A stretch of DNA of 64,000 bases from the NCBI RefSeq assembly GCF_965221685.1, contig NZ_OZ244907.1. One strand, 5' to 3'. Origin of the DNA: Palauibacter sp022826685. GTDB lineage: Bacteria; Gemmatimonadota; Gemmatimonadetes; Palauibacterales; Palauibacteraceae. Below are positions 25,330-33,262 of this stretch, in pieces. Every line of letters starts with the position of its first letter. The first letter of the stretch is position 1. The position numbers were made by a program, and so were the translations under genes. The notes under the pieces were generated by a model, which saw nothing but the letters and a program-made list of their open reading frames with translations, made no database searches and was not told where the DNA came from.

Positions 25330-26514
25330 ATGGGCCGACTCCTCTTCGCCGGACTCCTGTGCACGAGCCTGGCCTGTGCCGACCCCGGTTCCGAGGGGGA
25401 CGCCCCGACCCAGCGAGGAGTTCTGGTCTCCGATTCGGCGGGCGTCACAAACGTCAGCCTGGGACCGATCGAGGACTTGGCGCCGCCCGACCTGACGCCA
25501 ACCCTCGTCTTCTCCACGCGGGATCTCGGGATCGAGTTGTTCTGGGTCGGTGACGCCGTCTTGCTCGGAAACGGCGGCCTCGCGCTGGCCAACACCGGTT
25601 CGAGCGAGGTGCTGCTCTTCTCCGGCGACGGTTCGATCGCGGCCCGGATCGGGGGGCAGGGCGAGGGGCCCGGCGAATTCAGCAGCGTCAGCACACTCCT
25701 CGCCACGGACGAAGGGTGCCTGGCCTACGACGCGCGCCTGGCTCGCCTCAGCGAGTTCTCGGAGAGCGGGGAGTTCCTCACGTCATCCCCTCTCTCCCCC
25801 CAGAGCGCCATCGTGTCCCTGAAACCGCTCGCGAGAGACGCGGCCGGGCGCACGCTGGCGATCCTGGGAGAGCAGCGCTTCTTCCTCCCGGAGGGGATGA
25901 AGAGGGATACGACGCCCCTCCTTCTGTTCACGGATTCCGGGGCCGCGCCCGACACGCTCGGAACGCTGCCCGCCCAGGAATGGACCTACGGCGGCATGCC
26001 CGGTGGCGGGATGACGCGCACCGAACCGGCGTTCGGGCGGAACATCGCGGCCGGCGGCTTCCGCGACCGCGCCCTGATCGGCGACAACGACGTACTGAGC
26101 CTTTCCGTTTACGCGGCCGACGGGCGGCTGACGCGTCTGATCCGGGGTTCGGGCGGCGGATGGACGGTGACGGACGACGAAATCGAGGCATGGAGAGCGG
26201 CGCGGCTCGCTCGCAGGGGTCCGGACGTCCCCGACTATTACGTGGAATTCGTCCAAAACGCCCCCTGGCGGGACACCCATCCGGCCTTCCACTCGGCGGT
26301 CCTGGGGCCCGATGAGATGGTGTGGATCGGGCTCGAGGCCCGGGCGGGCGACGAGACGCGACGCTGGCTCGTCCTCGGCCCCGACGGGCATCCGCGCGGA
26401 CAGCTGGACCTCCCCGCCGAAGGGAGCGTGCTGGCGATCGATGCCGACCGCTTCGTCCTCCTCCAGACGAACGCCCTCGACGAGGAGGAGGTCCGGCTCT
26501 ACCGCTACCGGTAG
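25330..26514 (+). CDS. Six-bladed beta-propeller (NHL-like) lipoprotein, function unknown
   Basis: This protein of about 394 residues has a lipobox (LLCTSLAC, Cys about 16) and repeated propeller strands, including the signature RIGGQGEGPGEF (about 101-112). Such lipoproteins are numerous in some soil and marine phyla and have no assigned enzymatic function. The ATG at 25330 is preferred over the in-frame GTG at 25321 because GGGGTGG then sits at proper ribosome-binding distance. No catalytic residues are evident. The 108 bp before it hold no gene. Confidence 0.7.
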   Translation: MGRLLFAGLLCTSLACADPGSEGDAPTQRGVLVSDSAGVTNVSLGPIEDLAPPDLTPTLVFSTRDLGIELFWVGDAVLLGNGGLALANTGSSEVLLFSGDGSIAARIGGQGEGPGEFSSVSTLLATDEGCLAYDARLARLSEFSESGEFLTSSPLSPQSAIVSLKPLARDAAGRTLAILGEQRFFLPEGMKRDTTPLLLFTDSGAAPDTLGTLPAQEWTYGGMPGGGMTRTEPAFGRNIAAGGFRDRALIGDNDVLSLSVYAADGRLTRLIRGSGGGWTVTDDEIEAWRAARLARRGPDVPDYYVEFVQNAPWRDTHPAFHSAVLGPDEMVWIGLEARAGDETRRWLVLGPDGHPRGQLDLPAEGSVLAIDADRFVLLQTNALDEEEVRLYRYR

Positions 26515-26559
26515 CCCCGCTGGCCGGACCCCGCCCACCACCCGCGAAACCGTCGGCGA

Positions 26560-26589
26560 TTGAATTCGGTACGGTTCTCCCGGTATGCT
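26560..26589 (+). promoter_or_regulatory. Candidate sigma-70-type promoter
   Basis: TTGAAT (26560-26565) and TATGCT (26584-26589) are separated by 18 bp, in a locally AT-richer stretch 70 bp ahead of the DUF305 gene. The fit to TTGACA/TATAAT is good for a GC-rich genome. The role is inferred from position. Confidence 0.4.
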
Positions 26590-26659
26590 GATCCGTCGTT
26601 CCGGGTCGTGACGCACCCGCGAACGACAGACCCGGACAAACGGTACCGAACGGCGAAGC

Positions 26660-27331
26660 ATGAGGACCCAGCGCAGGCTTCTCATCCTCCTCACAGGACT
26701 TCTCGCGGCCGCCCAGGCGTGCGCGAGTGCGGGCCGTAGTCCGTCCGACGAGGCCGTCCGCCCGGATGCGGCGCGCGTGGCCGAGCTCGAGGCGATCTAC
26801 CGGGCGCGCGCGGAAGCGGCGCTCGATGGTGCGCACGAGGCGGACATCCGCTTCATGACGCACATGATTCCGCACCATGCCCAGGCGCTGGTCATGGCGG
26901 GGTTCGCGCCGGACAACGGTGCCAGCCCCTCGATCCGGACCCTCTGCGCGAGGATCATCAACGCCCAGACCGATGAGATCGCCGTCATGAGCCGCTGGCT
27001 CTCCGACCGCGGTCTGCCCGTGCCCGAGACCGGAGACATGCGGGGCCACGCGGACGGGGCCATGCTCATGGCCGGGATGCTGACCCCGGAACAACTCGCG
27101 GAACTCGAGGCCGCGCGCGGTCCCGACTTCGACCGCCTCTTCCTCGAATACATGATCCAGCACCACAAGGGCGCCGTCACAATGGTTCGGGAGTTGTTCG
27201 CGACGGACGGCGCCGCGCAGGATGACTTCGTCTTCAAGCTGGCCTCCGACATCCACGTCGATCAGGCCACGGAAATCGCCCGCATGGAAATCATGCTCGA
27301 GGCGCTCGCCGCGCCGGAGCCGGGCGGCTGA
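26660..27331 (+). CDS. DUF305 lipoprotein
   Basis: This 223-residue exported protein has a short lipoprotein signal (AAAQAC, Cys about 21). Two DUF305 signature halves are present, HMIPHHAQAL (about 70-79) and YMIQHHKGAV (about 164-173). DUF305 proteins are ferritin-like helical bundles with paired His residues and are often linked to copper handling; metal binding here is inferred. A good promoter-like element lies upstream. It is followed after 33 bp by the LVIVD protein, and the two probably form one operon. Confidence 0.85.
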   Translation: MRTQRRLLILLTGLLAAAQACASAGRSPSDEAVRPDAARVAELEAIYRARAEAALDGAHEADIRFMTHMIPHHAQALVMAGFAPDNGASPSIRTLCARIINAQTDEIAVMSRWLSDRGLPVPETGDMRGHADGAMLMAGMLTPEQLAELEAARGPDFDRLFLEYMIQHHKGAVTMVRELFATDGAAQDDFVFKLASDIHVDQATEIARMEIMLEALAAPEPGG

Positions 27332-27364
27332 TTCGTGAAGTTCACCCCAATCGAAGGATCCGAC

Positions 27365-29401
27365 ATGTCCGCTGTGACGAAGAAACGCGACGACACTCGA
27401 TTCACCGCTCGCCTCGGGGCGCTGCTCGCCGGCGTGATCGCCGTGGGAGGGTTCGCCGGCTGTGCGTATCAGTCGACGCAGGCCGGCATGGCCACCGCTC
27501 CCGTGGCCCCCGCCGCCGCGCCCACGGGGCTTCAGGTCAATCCGCCCACGCCGGACCCGCGCGTCGGGCTACCGGCCGGCATGTTCGACGCGGGCGAGGC
27601 GATCTGGAACCTCGACCTCGTGTCCGCCACCCCGCCGCCGGACCCGTTCGTGGGCAAGACGAACTCCGATCTCGCCTTCTCGGGTCCCTACGCGATCCAG
27701 GGGAACTACGACGGCATCCAGATCTGGGACATCTCCGATCCCGCCAATCCGCAGACCGTCGTGACGTACGTATGTCCCGCGTCCCAGAGCGACGTCTCCG
27801 TGTACGAGAACCTCCTGTTCGTCTCGGGCGAGGGCTTCGGCGGGCGGCTGGACTGCGGTGAGCAGGGGGTCGAGGAGGCCGTGAGCCACGACCGGCTCCG
27901 CGGCATCCGGATCTTCGACATCTCCGACATCACGGCGCCGGAATACGTCGCGAACGTCCAGACCTGCCGCGGGTCGCACACGCACACGCTGCTGGAACAC
28001 CCGGGAGATGATGAGAACGTCTACGTCTACGTCTCCGGCTCCGCCCCGGTGCGTCCGGCCGAGGAACTTGCCGGCTGCTCGGCTGCGCCGCCGGCCGAGG
28101 ATCCGAACTCCGCGCTCTTCCGCATCGAGGTCATCCGCGTGCCGCTGGCGGACCCGGCGAGTGCCGAGATCGTGAGTTCGCCCCGCATCTTCGAAGACCT
28201 GGTCGCGCCCCCGACCCACGGCCCGGCCCCCGACGACCTCGCCGCGCTCGAGGCGGCGCGGGAACGCGGCGCCTTCATCGTCGAAATCATGGGGGAGGAG
28301 ATGGTGATGCCCGACCAGGCCGTCGCCCAGATGCTCGGGCAGTTCGTGGCCCAGCGCGGAGGCGAGGGCCCGCCGACCGCCGCCGACAGCGCGGCGTTGC
28401 GGGAAGCGCTGCCTATGATCGTGGCGCAGGCGATGGGACCGCAGGGAGATGGGGACGGCCCCGCGCCCGGCCCGACCCAGTGCCACGACATCACGGTCTA
28501 TCCCGCCATCGGGCTCGCCGGCGGCGCGTGCGAGGGCTACGGCATGCTGATCGACATCAGCGATCCAGAGAACCCGGTGCGGCTCTCCGCGGTGGCAGAC
28601 TCCAATTTCTCCTACTGGCATTCGGCAACCTTCAACAACGACGGCACCGCCATCCTGTTCACGGACGAGTGGGGCGGGGGCGGCGCGCCGAAGTGCCGGG
28701 CCTCGGACCCGATGGAGTGGGGCGCGAACGCGATCTTCACCATCGAGGGCACGGAGATGGAGTTCCAGAGCTACTTCAAGCTGTCCGCGCCGCAGACGCC
28801 CGAGGAGAACTGCGTGGCGCACAACGGATCGCTGATCCCGATCCCGGGCCGCGACATCATGATCCAGGGCTGGTACCAGGGCGGAGTCTCGCTCATCGAC
28901 TGGACCGACACGGCGAACCCGGTGGAGATCGCCTACTTCGACCGCGGTCCCGTGAACCCCGACCGCATGCAGATGGGCGGCAGCTGGTCCGTCTACTGGT
29001 ACAACGGCGTCATCGTGAACTCCGAGATCGCCCGCGGCCTCGACATCCTCGAGCTGGTCCCGAGCGAGGCGCTCACGCAGAACGAGATCGATGCGGCCAA
29101 CTCCGTCCAGTTGACGCACCTGAACTCGCAGGGTCAGCCGATCTTCGAATGGCCCGCGACGTTCGCGCTCGCGGGGGCCTACCTGGATCAGTTGGAGCGG
29201 CACGGCGGACTTTCCGCCGCGAGGATCGGCGCGATCCGCGGGGAACTCTCCGGCGCCGAGGGGATGTCGGGCTCCGGCCGGGCCGACGCGCTGCGGTCGC
29301 TGGCCGACGCCGTGTCCGGCGACGCCGGCGGAGCGGGAGACGCCGCGAAAGTCGGCATGCTGGCCGACGCGGTCCGGGCCCTCGCGAACGCGGGGATGTA
29401 G
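27365..29401 (+). CDS. LVIVD-repeat (beta-propeller) secreted protein
   Basis: This 678-residue protein has a lipoprotein-like signal (VGGFAGC). Repeats of the LVIVD type follow, such as IQIWDISDPANPQ, IRIFDISDITAPE, LIDISDPENPVR and LIDWTDTANPVE, which build a surface propeller. Long inserted loops and a helical C-terminal tail (about 590-678) follow. The biochemical role is unknown. AAGGA lies 7-11 bases before the ATG at 27365, so this start is chosen over GTG at 27335. It follows DUF305 closely, hinting at a shared envelope function. Confidence 0.75.
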   Translation: MSAVTKKRDDTRFTARLGALLAGVIAVGGFAGCAYQSTQAGMATAPVAPAAAPTGLQVNPPTPDPRVGLPAGMFDAGEAIWNLDLVSATPPPDPFVGKTNSDLAFSGPYAIQGNYDGIQIWDISDPANPQTVVTYVCPASQSDVSVYENLLFVSGEGFGGRLDCGEQGVEEAVSHDRLRGIRIFDISDITAPEYVANVQTCRGSHTHTLLEHPGDDENVYVYVSGSAPVRPAEELAGCSAAPPAEDPNSALFRIEVIRVPLADPASAEIVSSPRIFEDLVAPPTHGPAPDDLAALEAARERGAFIVEIMGEEMVMPDQAVAQMLGQFVAQRGGEGPPTAADSAALREALPMIVAQAMGPQGDGDGPAPGPTQCHDITVYPAIGLAGGACEGYGMLIDISDPENPVRLSAVADSNFSYWHSATFNNDGTAILFTDEWGGGGAPKCRASDPMEWGANAIFTIEGTEMEFQSYFKLSAPQTPEENCVAHNGSLIPIPGRDIMIQGWYQGGVSLIDWTDTANPVEIAYFDRGPVNPDRMQMGGSWSVYWYNGVIVNSEIARGLDILELVPSEALTQNEIDAANSVQLTHLNSQGQPIFEWPATFALAGAYLDQLERHGGLSAARIGAIRGELSGAEGMSGSGRADALRSLADAVSGDAGGAGDAAKVGMLADAVRALANAGM

Positions 29402-29435
29402 GGACAGCGGGAGTACGCCCGGCCCGGTCCGGGAC

Positions 29436-29798
29436 ATGGCCATCCTGATCGAAGCCCCGGCCGTCATCGAGGCGGCCGGGAACAAACCCAAGCGCATCGA
29501 GGAATTCGCCGGCCGAGTCCGGACGGGACACGAAGGCGTCAGCGTGGCGCGCATGGTGGCGCCCTCCGGGTGGGTCGAACCCGGTCAGCGCCCCGAGTTC
29601 GAGGAGATCACCATCGTGCTGCGCGGATCACTGCGCGTAGAGCACGAAGGCGGCGCCCTGGACGTGGAGGCGGGCCAGGCGGTCGTCACGCACGCCGGCG
29701 AATGGGTCCGCTACAGCACGCCGGGCCCCGAAGGCGCCGAGTACATCGCCATCTGCCTCCCCGCCTTCTCCCCCGACACCGTCCACCGCGATCCCTAG
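29436..29798 (+). CDS. Small cupin-domain protein
   Basis: This 120-residue single cupin barrel has FEEITIVLRGSLRVEHEGG, then a turn and VTHAGEWVRYSTPG. The canonical first-motif histidines (HxH) are replaced (EEIT), so only part of the metal site is visible, and the protein may be a binding rather than catalytic cupin. It lies 34 bp after the LVIVD gene on the same strand. The ribosome site is weak. No specific ligand can be proposed. Confidence 0.75.
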   Translation: MAILIEAPAVIEAAGNKPKRIEEFAGRVRTGHEGVSVARMVAPSGWVEPGQRPEFEEITIVLRGSLRVEHEGGALDVEAGQAVVTHAGEWVRYSTPGPEGAEYIAICLPAFSPDTVHRDP

Positions 29799-29843
29799 CA
29801 GCGGGGCTCTTGCCACGGGCTGCCAAGCCGGGGGCCGGGGTTC

Positions 29844-30164
29844 CTATTCCGGTTCGGCGATGCCGGACAACTCGACGGACGGACGGTCGGGAAACCTGGC
29901 GATCAGCGAGAGCGTGCCTCCCATGGCTTCCACGGTTCGGCGCAAAGTCGAGAGGAGGAGGTCGCTACGCTTTTCCAGTCGCGATATGCCTTCCTGACCG
30001 ATGCCGAGTTCGTGTGCCAAGCTGACTTGGGTGAGCCGCCGGGCCTCGCGCAGCTCGCGTAGCGTCATTTCCTCGGCGATCAGTTGAGCAGCGCGCTCCT
30101 CCACTCCTTTCCGCCGCTGCGTGTCGAGTCCCTCGATCACGTCGTCCACGTTCAATGCCATCAT
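29844..30164 (-). CDS. HigA-like XRE antitoxin/regulator
   Basis: This 106-residue protein has an N-terminal helical segment, a helix-turn-helix (LRELREARRLTQVSLAHELG and ISRLEKRSDLLLSTL) and the C-terminal GTLSLIARFPDRPSVEL strand typical of antitoxins paired with Gp49-like HigB/RelE toxins. The ATG at 30164 is preceded by GGAGGG and overlaps the stop of a truncated toxin frame (ATGA). With the toxin degraded, this may now be an orphan antitoxin or a free regulator. Confidence 0.8.
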   Translation of the reverse strand: MMALNVDDVIEGLDTQRRKGVEERAAQLIAEEMTLRELREARRLTQVSLAHELGIGQEGISRLEKRSDLLLSTLRRTVEAMGGTLSLIARFPDRPSVELSGIAEPE

Positions 30165-30265
30165 GACCCTCCTTCCATCGCGAGCCCCGCCAAGTGCCGC
30201 TCGAAGCGCTCGTCCGCCTTGCGGATGAGTGTCCGATAAAACGCCCTGGAACCGCCGCCCGACTT
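30161..30265 (-). pseudogene. C-terminal remnant of a RelE/HigB (Gp49-like) toxin
   Basis: In the frame ending at the TGA at 30161-30163, about 34 codons read KSGGGSRAFYRTLIRKADER, then FERHLAGLAMEGG. This matches from memory the tail of HigB-like toxins (GDKxGDxRFYxxxxPxADxLYxxHLxxLxxEG). The frame runs back only to the stop codon of the methyltransferase at 30320, with no good start codon and no catalytic core, so the N-terminal two thirds of the toxin is missing. It overlaps the antitoxin start as an intact toxin would. Confidence 0.55.
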
Positions 30266-30319
30266 GATATGTCTTGGGCGGCATATGTGCTGCAAGTTCT
30301 GGCACGTGGCGTTGTGACG

Positions 30320-31168
30320 CTACGGCTTAGGACGTTCCCAGCGAACGTCGGGTACGTCCCGGAATCGTTCGGCCATCACCTCGAGCGCTTCGGGGTTGTC
30401 GTCGACGAGGAGGAAGTCCCGTCCCAGTTCGTGGGCGGCCATGCCGGTCGTGCCGCTGCCGGCGAAGAAATCCAGCACGAGGTCGCCGGGGTTGGACGAC
30501 GCGGTGATGATGCGGCGCAGGATGCCGAGCGGCTTCTGGGTCGGATACCCTGTCCTCTCCGCGCCGCTCGTGGGGACGATCGTGTGCCACCACGTGTCCG
30601 TGGGGAGCTTGCCGCGCGCGGCCTTCTCGGGCCCCACCAGCCCCGGGGCCATGTACGGGATCCGCTCGATCTCGTCCACGTTGAACACGTAGTTCGACAG
30701 ATCCTTCACATAGAACAGGATGTTGTCGTGTTTCGCCGGCCACCGCGTCTTCGGGCGCGCGCCGTAGTCGTACGCCCAGATGATCTCGTTCAGGAGGTGG
30801 TCGGGTCCGAACAGGTCGTCCAGGAACAGCCGGCAGTGGTGCACCTCGCGGTAGTCGACGTGGAGGTAGAAGGACCCGTGCGGCGCGAGAACGCGGTACG
30901 CCTCGACGAGCCGTGGCCCGAGGAACGCGAGGTAATCGTCGAACCGGTCATCGAAGCGGCGCGTGCCCACCGCGGTCGTCTCGTACCGCGCCCCCTGGAA
31001 ACCCGTCCGGTCCCCATCTTCGCCGTGTGAAGCGCGACGCGTCCGGACCCGGGTCCGCTGCTGCGTCCGGCCGGTGTTGAAGGGCGGGTCGATGTAGATG
31101 AGATCCGCGTGGCCGTCCGGCATGCCCCGGAGCGCCTCCAGGTTGTCCGCAAGCATGATCTTGGGCAT
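30320..31168 (-). CDS. Orphan site-specific DNA methyltransferase (beta class, probably N6-adenine)
   Basis: This 282-residue enzyme has motif IV DPPF (27-30) near the N-terminus, followed by the sequence NTGRTQ. The SAM-binding motif FAGSGTT lies at 235-241 and YPTQKPLGILRRII just before it; this order and DPPF suggest N6-adenine methylation. No endonuclease gene is adjacent, so it is an orphan or regulatory methylase. Its stop lies 155 bp before the antitoxin gene, directly beside the truncated toxin, which suggests that insertion of this gene or a deletion removed the toxin's front. Confidence 0.85.
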   Translation of the reverse strand: MPKIMLADNLEALRGMPDGHADLIYIDPPFNTGRTQQRTRVRTRRASHGEDGDRTGFQGARYETTAVGTRRFDDRFDDYLAFLGPRLVEAYRVLAPHGSFYLHVDYREVHHCRLFLDDLFGPDHLLNEIIWAYDYGARPKTRWPAKHDNILFYVKDLSNYVFNVDEIERIPYMAPGLVGPEKAARGKLPTDTWWHTIVPTSGAERTGYPTQKPLGILRRIITASSNPGDLVLDFFAGSGTTGMAAHELGRDFLLVDDNPEALEVMAERFRDVPDVRWERPKP

Positions 31169-31231
31169 CGCGTCTCCCGGCGCCGAGCCCGCGCCGCGGG
31201 AATCCCTGCCGAAGCCGCCTCCAGAGGGGGA

Positions 31232-31642
31232 CTAGTCTGCGCCCGTCGCGCCGTCCGTTCGTCCTGCCCGGATCAGGTTGCGCACCTCGGTGAAACCCGC
31301 CTGCATCTCCTCACGGAGGACTGCCATCTCCTCCCGGACGACCGCCGTTTCCTCCCGCAGGACCGCCAAGTCGTTCTGGACGAACGTCATGTGCACTTCG
31401 ACGCGGGAAACCCGGTCGACAAGCGTGAGCTGCGTCGCATGGAAGGCGTTCATCCGCTGCCATATGAGCGAATAGAAGCCGGCCAGCACCGCCAGCGAGA
31501 TGAAAAGCGACAGGGCGAGATTCCAGCGTGTGATCACGATGCCGTCCGGCGCGTGGCGCCCGGGCGACTCCGTCACGTCACCGACGGCGCTTGCGCCGGT
31601 CACGGGTGGAGAATCCGAGGGCGATGGCTTGGACTCGGACAT
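31232..31642 (-). CDS. Small membrane protein with coiled coil, function unknown
   Basis: This 136-residue protein has a Ser/Pro-rich cytoplasmic N-terminus, one membrane helix (about 45-62, NLALSLFISLAVLAGFYSLI) and a C-terminal coiled coil with three near-identical heptads (AVLREET, AVVREEM, AVLREEM). GGGAAG lies just before the ATG at 31642. The topology suggests a small scaffold or oligomerising membrane protein, and no enzyme motif is visible. It lies 63 bp upstream (in coordinates) of the methyltransferase and may share its transcript. Confidence 0.6.
   Translation of the reverse strand: MSESKPSPSDSPPVTGASAVGDVTESPGRHAPDGIVITRWNLALSLFISLAVLAGFYSLIWQRMNAFHATQLTLVDRVSRVEVHMTFVQNDLAVLREETAVVREEMAVLREEMQAGFTEVRNLIRAGRTDGATGAD
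31305..31367. repeat. Three 21-bp tandem units encoding coiled-coil heptads
   Basis: Three imperfect 21-bp units (31305-31325, 31326-31346, 31347-31367) share the core TCTCCTC/TTCCTCC...GACCGC. Each encodes one heptad of the coiled coil in the overlapping gene. Confidence 0.75.
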
Positions 31643-31944
31643 GTGCTTCCCTTTCGCGGAGGTCGAACGTAGCTCTCTCTCGCGCCGCAAGGAACCGGCG
31701 CAAGGCTCTCGGTGCACAGGAATCCGACCCGGGGTCAACGCACCATCAACGACGCCCGCCGGGCCTTGTGACCCGCCGCCGAATCAGATCGTGTCCTGGC
31801 TGCCCCCGTTGCCCGTCGGAGACGAGTGGGCCACGATGGTGGCGCAAAAGATCGATCGTTCGAATCGCGGTTGGACCGCCTCGGCGTCCGGCCGCCCCAG
31901 ACGCTGGACATGCGCCGCTGGGCGGCGCCGCACCGGAGACGCCA
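31643..31944. other. Divergent intergenic region
   Basis: About 300 bp between the small membrane protein (leftward) and the symporter (rightward). No gene or structured RNA is recognised. It should carry both promoters, but no convincing -35/-10 pair could be read. Confidence 0.4.
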
Positions 31945-33207
31945 ATGGAATACGATCCCACCCTTCCCTGGTACCGCCGCCTCCACTGGCAGGTGCTGTC
32001 CGCCATGATTCTCGGCCTCGGCGTGGGCTGGGCCTTCGGGTTGCCGGCAGCCAACGCGATCGGCTGGATCGGCGAGCTGTTCATGAAGCTGCTCCGGATG
32101 ATCATCGTGCCGCTCGTGCTCACCTCGATCGTGTCCGGGGTCGCCTCCGTGGGCGGGGGGAGGGCGATCGGCCGCCTGTTCGGCAAGACCATGGGCTACT
32201 ACGTGCTGTCGAGCATGCTGGCGGCGCTGACCGGTCTCCTGATGGTGAACCTCATCCGGCCGGGGCAGAACGCGGACATGGGTGCCGCGGCGCAACAGGA
32301 AGTGCCCGAACTCAGCACGCCGGATTCTGCGGTCGATCTCATCCTCGATATTGTCCCGAACAACTTCTTCGCCGCCGCCTCCGCAGGAGACATGCTGGCG
32401 ATCATCTTCTTCTGCATCGTCTTCGGCGCGGCGATCACCGGGCTGCCGGAGAAACCCCGCGTGGTGGTCACCGACATCTTCAACGCCTTCTTCCAGGCGA
32501 TGATGGCGCTCACGTCCGGGATCATAAAGTTCCTCCCCATCGGCGTCTTCGCGCTCATCACGAAGATGGTGGGGGAGACCGGATTCGACCGCTTCGCCGC
32601 GCTCGCGAAGTACTTCGCCACGATCGGGTCGGGGCTCACGATCCATCTCTTCATCACGATGCCGCTACTGCTCATCGTGCTGGGCCGCATCAAGCCCCTG
32701 GTCCACTTCGCGAACCTGCGGGAGCCGCTCCTGACCGCGTTCTCGACGAGTTCGTCGGGGGCGACGCTCCCGGTCACGATCAAGACGCTGCGGGAGAAGG
32801 TCGGCGTCTCGAACAAGGTCTCGTCGTTCGTGCTCCCCATGGGTGCCACGGTGAACATGGACGGCACCGCGATCTTCGAGTGCGCCGGCGCCCTGTTCAT
32901 CGCGCAGGTGCTCGGGGTCGACCTCACCATAGGTCAGCAGGCGATCGTCGTTCTCACGGCGCTCCTCGCCTCGATCGGCGCGGCGGCGGTGCCCTCGGCC
33001 GGCGTCGTCGTGATCTTCATCGTCCTGAACGCGATCGGCCTCGGCGACAACCCGGAGGCGATCACGATCGTGGGCGCGATGCTCGCCATCGACCGGCCGC
33101 TCGACATGTACCGCACCGCGGTCAACGTGTTCAGCGACTCGTGCGGCGCCGCGATCATCGCCCGCTCCGAAGGGGAGGAGGGCGTAGACACCGAAGTCCG
33201 CCACTGA
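31945..33207 (+). CDS. Dicarboxylate/amino acid:cation symporter (SDF/DAACS family)
   Basis: This 420-residue GltPh/DctA-like elevator transporter takes up dicarboxylates or acidic amino acids with sodium or protons. Key features are the Ser-rich hairpin STSSSGATLPVT (HP1 region), the unwound helix motif NMDGTAIFE, the second hairpin SIGAAAVPSAG, and the substrate-binding helix AIDRPLDMYRTAVNVFSDS. The Asp/Arg pair of that helix (DRPLDMYR) suggests dicarboxylate or acidic amino acid specificity. GGAG lies about 8 bases before the ATG. It pairs logically with PEPCK elsewhere in the window. Confidence 0.92.
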   Translation: MEYDPTLPWYRRLHWQVLSAMILGLGVGWAFGLPAANAIGWIGELFMKLLRMIIVPLVLTSIVSGVASVGGGRAIGRLFGKTMGYYVLSSMLAALTGLLMVNLIRPGQNADMGAAAQQEVPELSTPDSAVDLILDIVPNNFFAAASAGDMLAIIFFCIVFGAAITGLPEKPRVVVTDIFNAFFQAMMALTSGIIKFLPIGVFALITKMVGETGFDRFAALAKYFATIGSGLTIHLFITMPLLLIVLGRIKPLVHFANLREPLLTAFSTSSSGATLPVTIKTLREKVGVSNKVSSFVLPMGATVNMDGTAIFECAGALFIAQVLGVDLTIGQQAIVVLTALLASIGAAAVPSAGVVVIFIVLNAIGLGDNPEAITIVGAMLAIDRPLDMYRTAVNVFSDSCGAAIIARSEGEEGVDTEVRH

Positions 33208-33262
33208 CCGCGGTGCGACCGGGCGGACAGCGCGGGTAGCGCCCGCGGGAGGGAGCGTTCGA

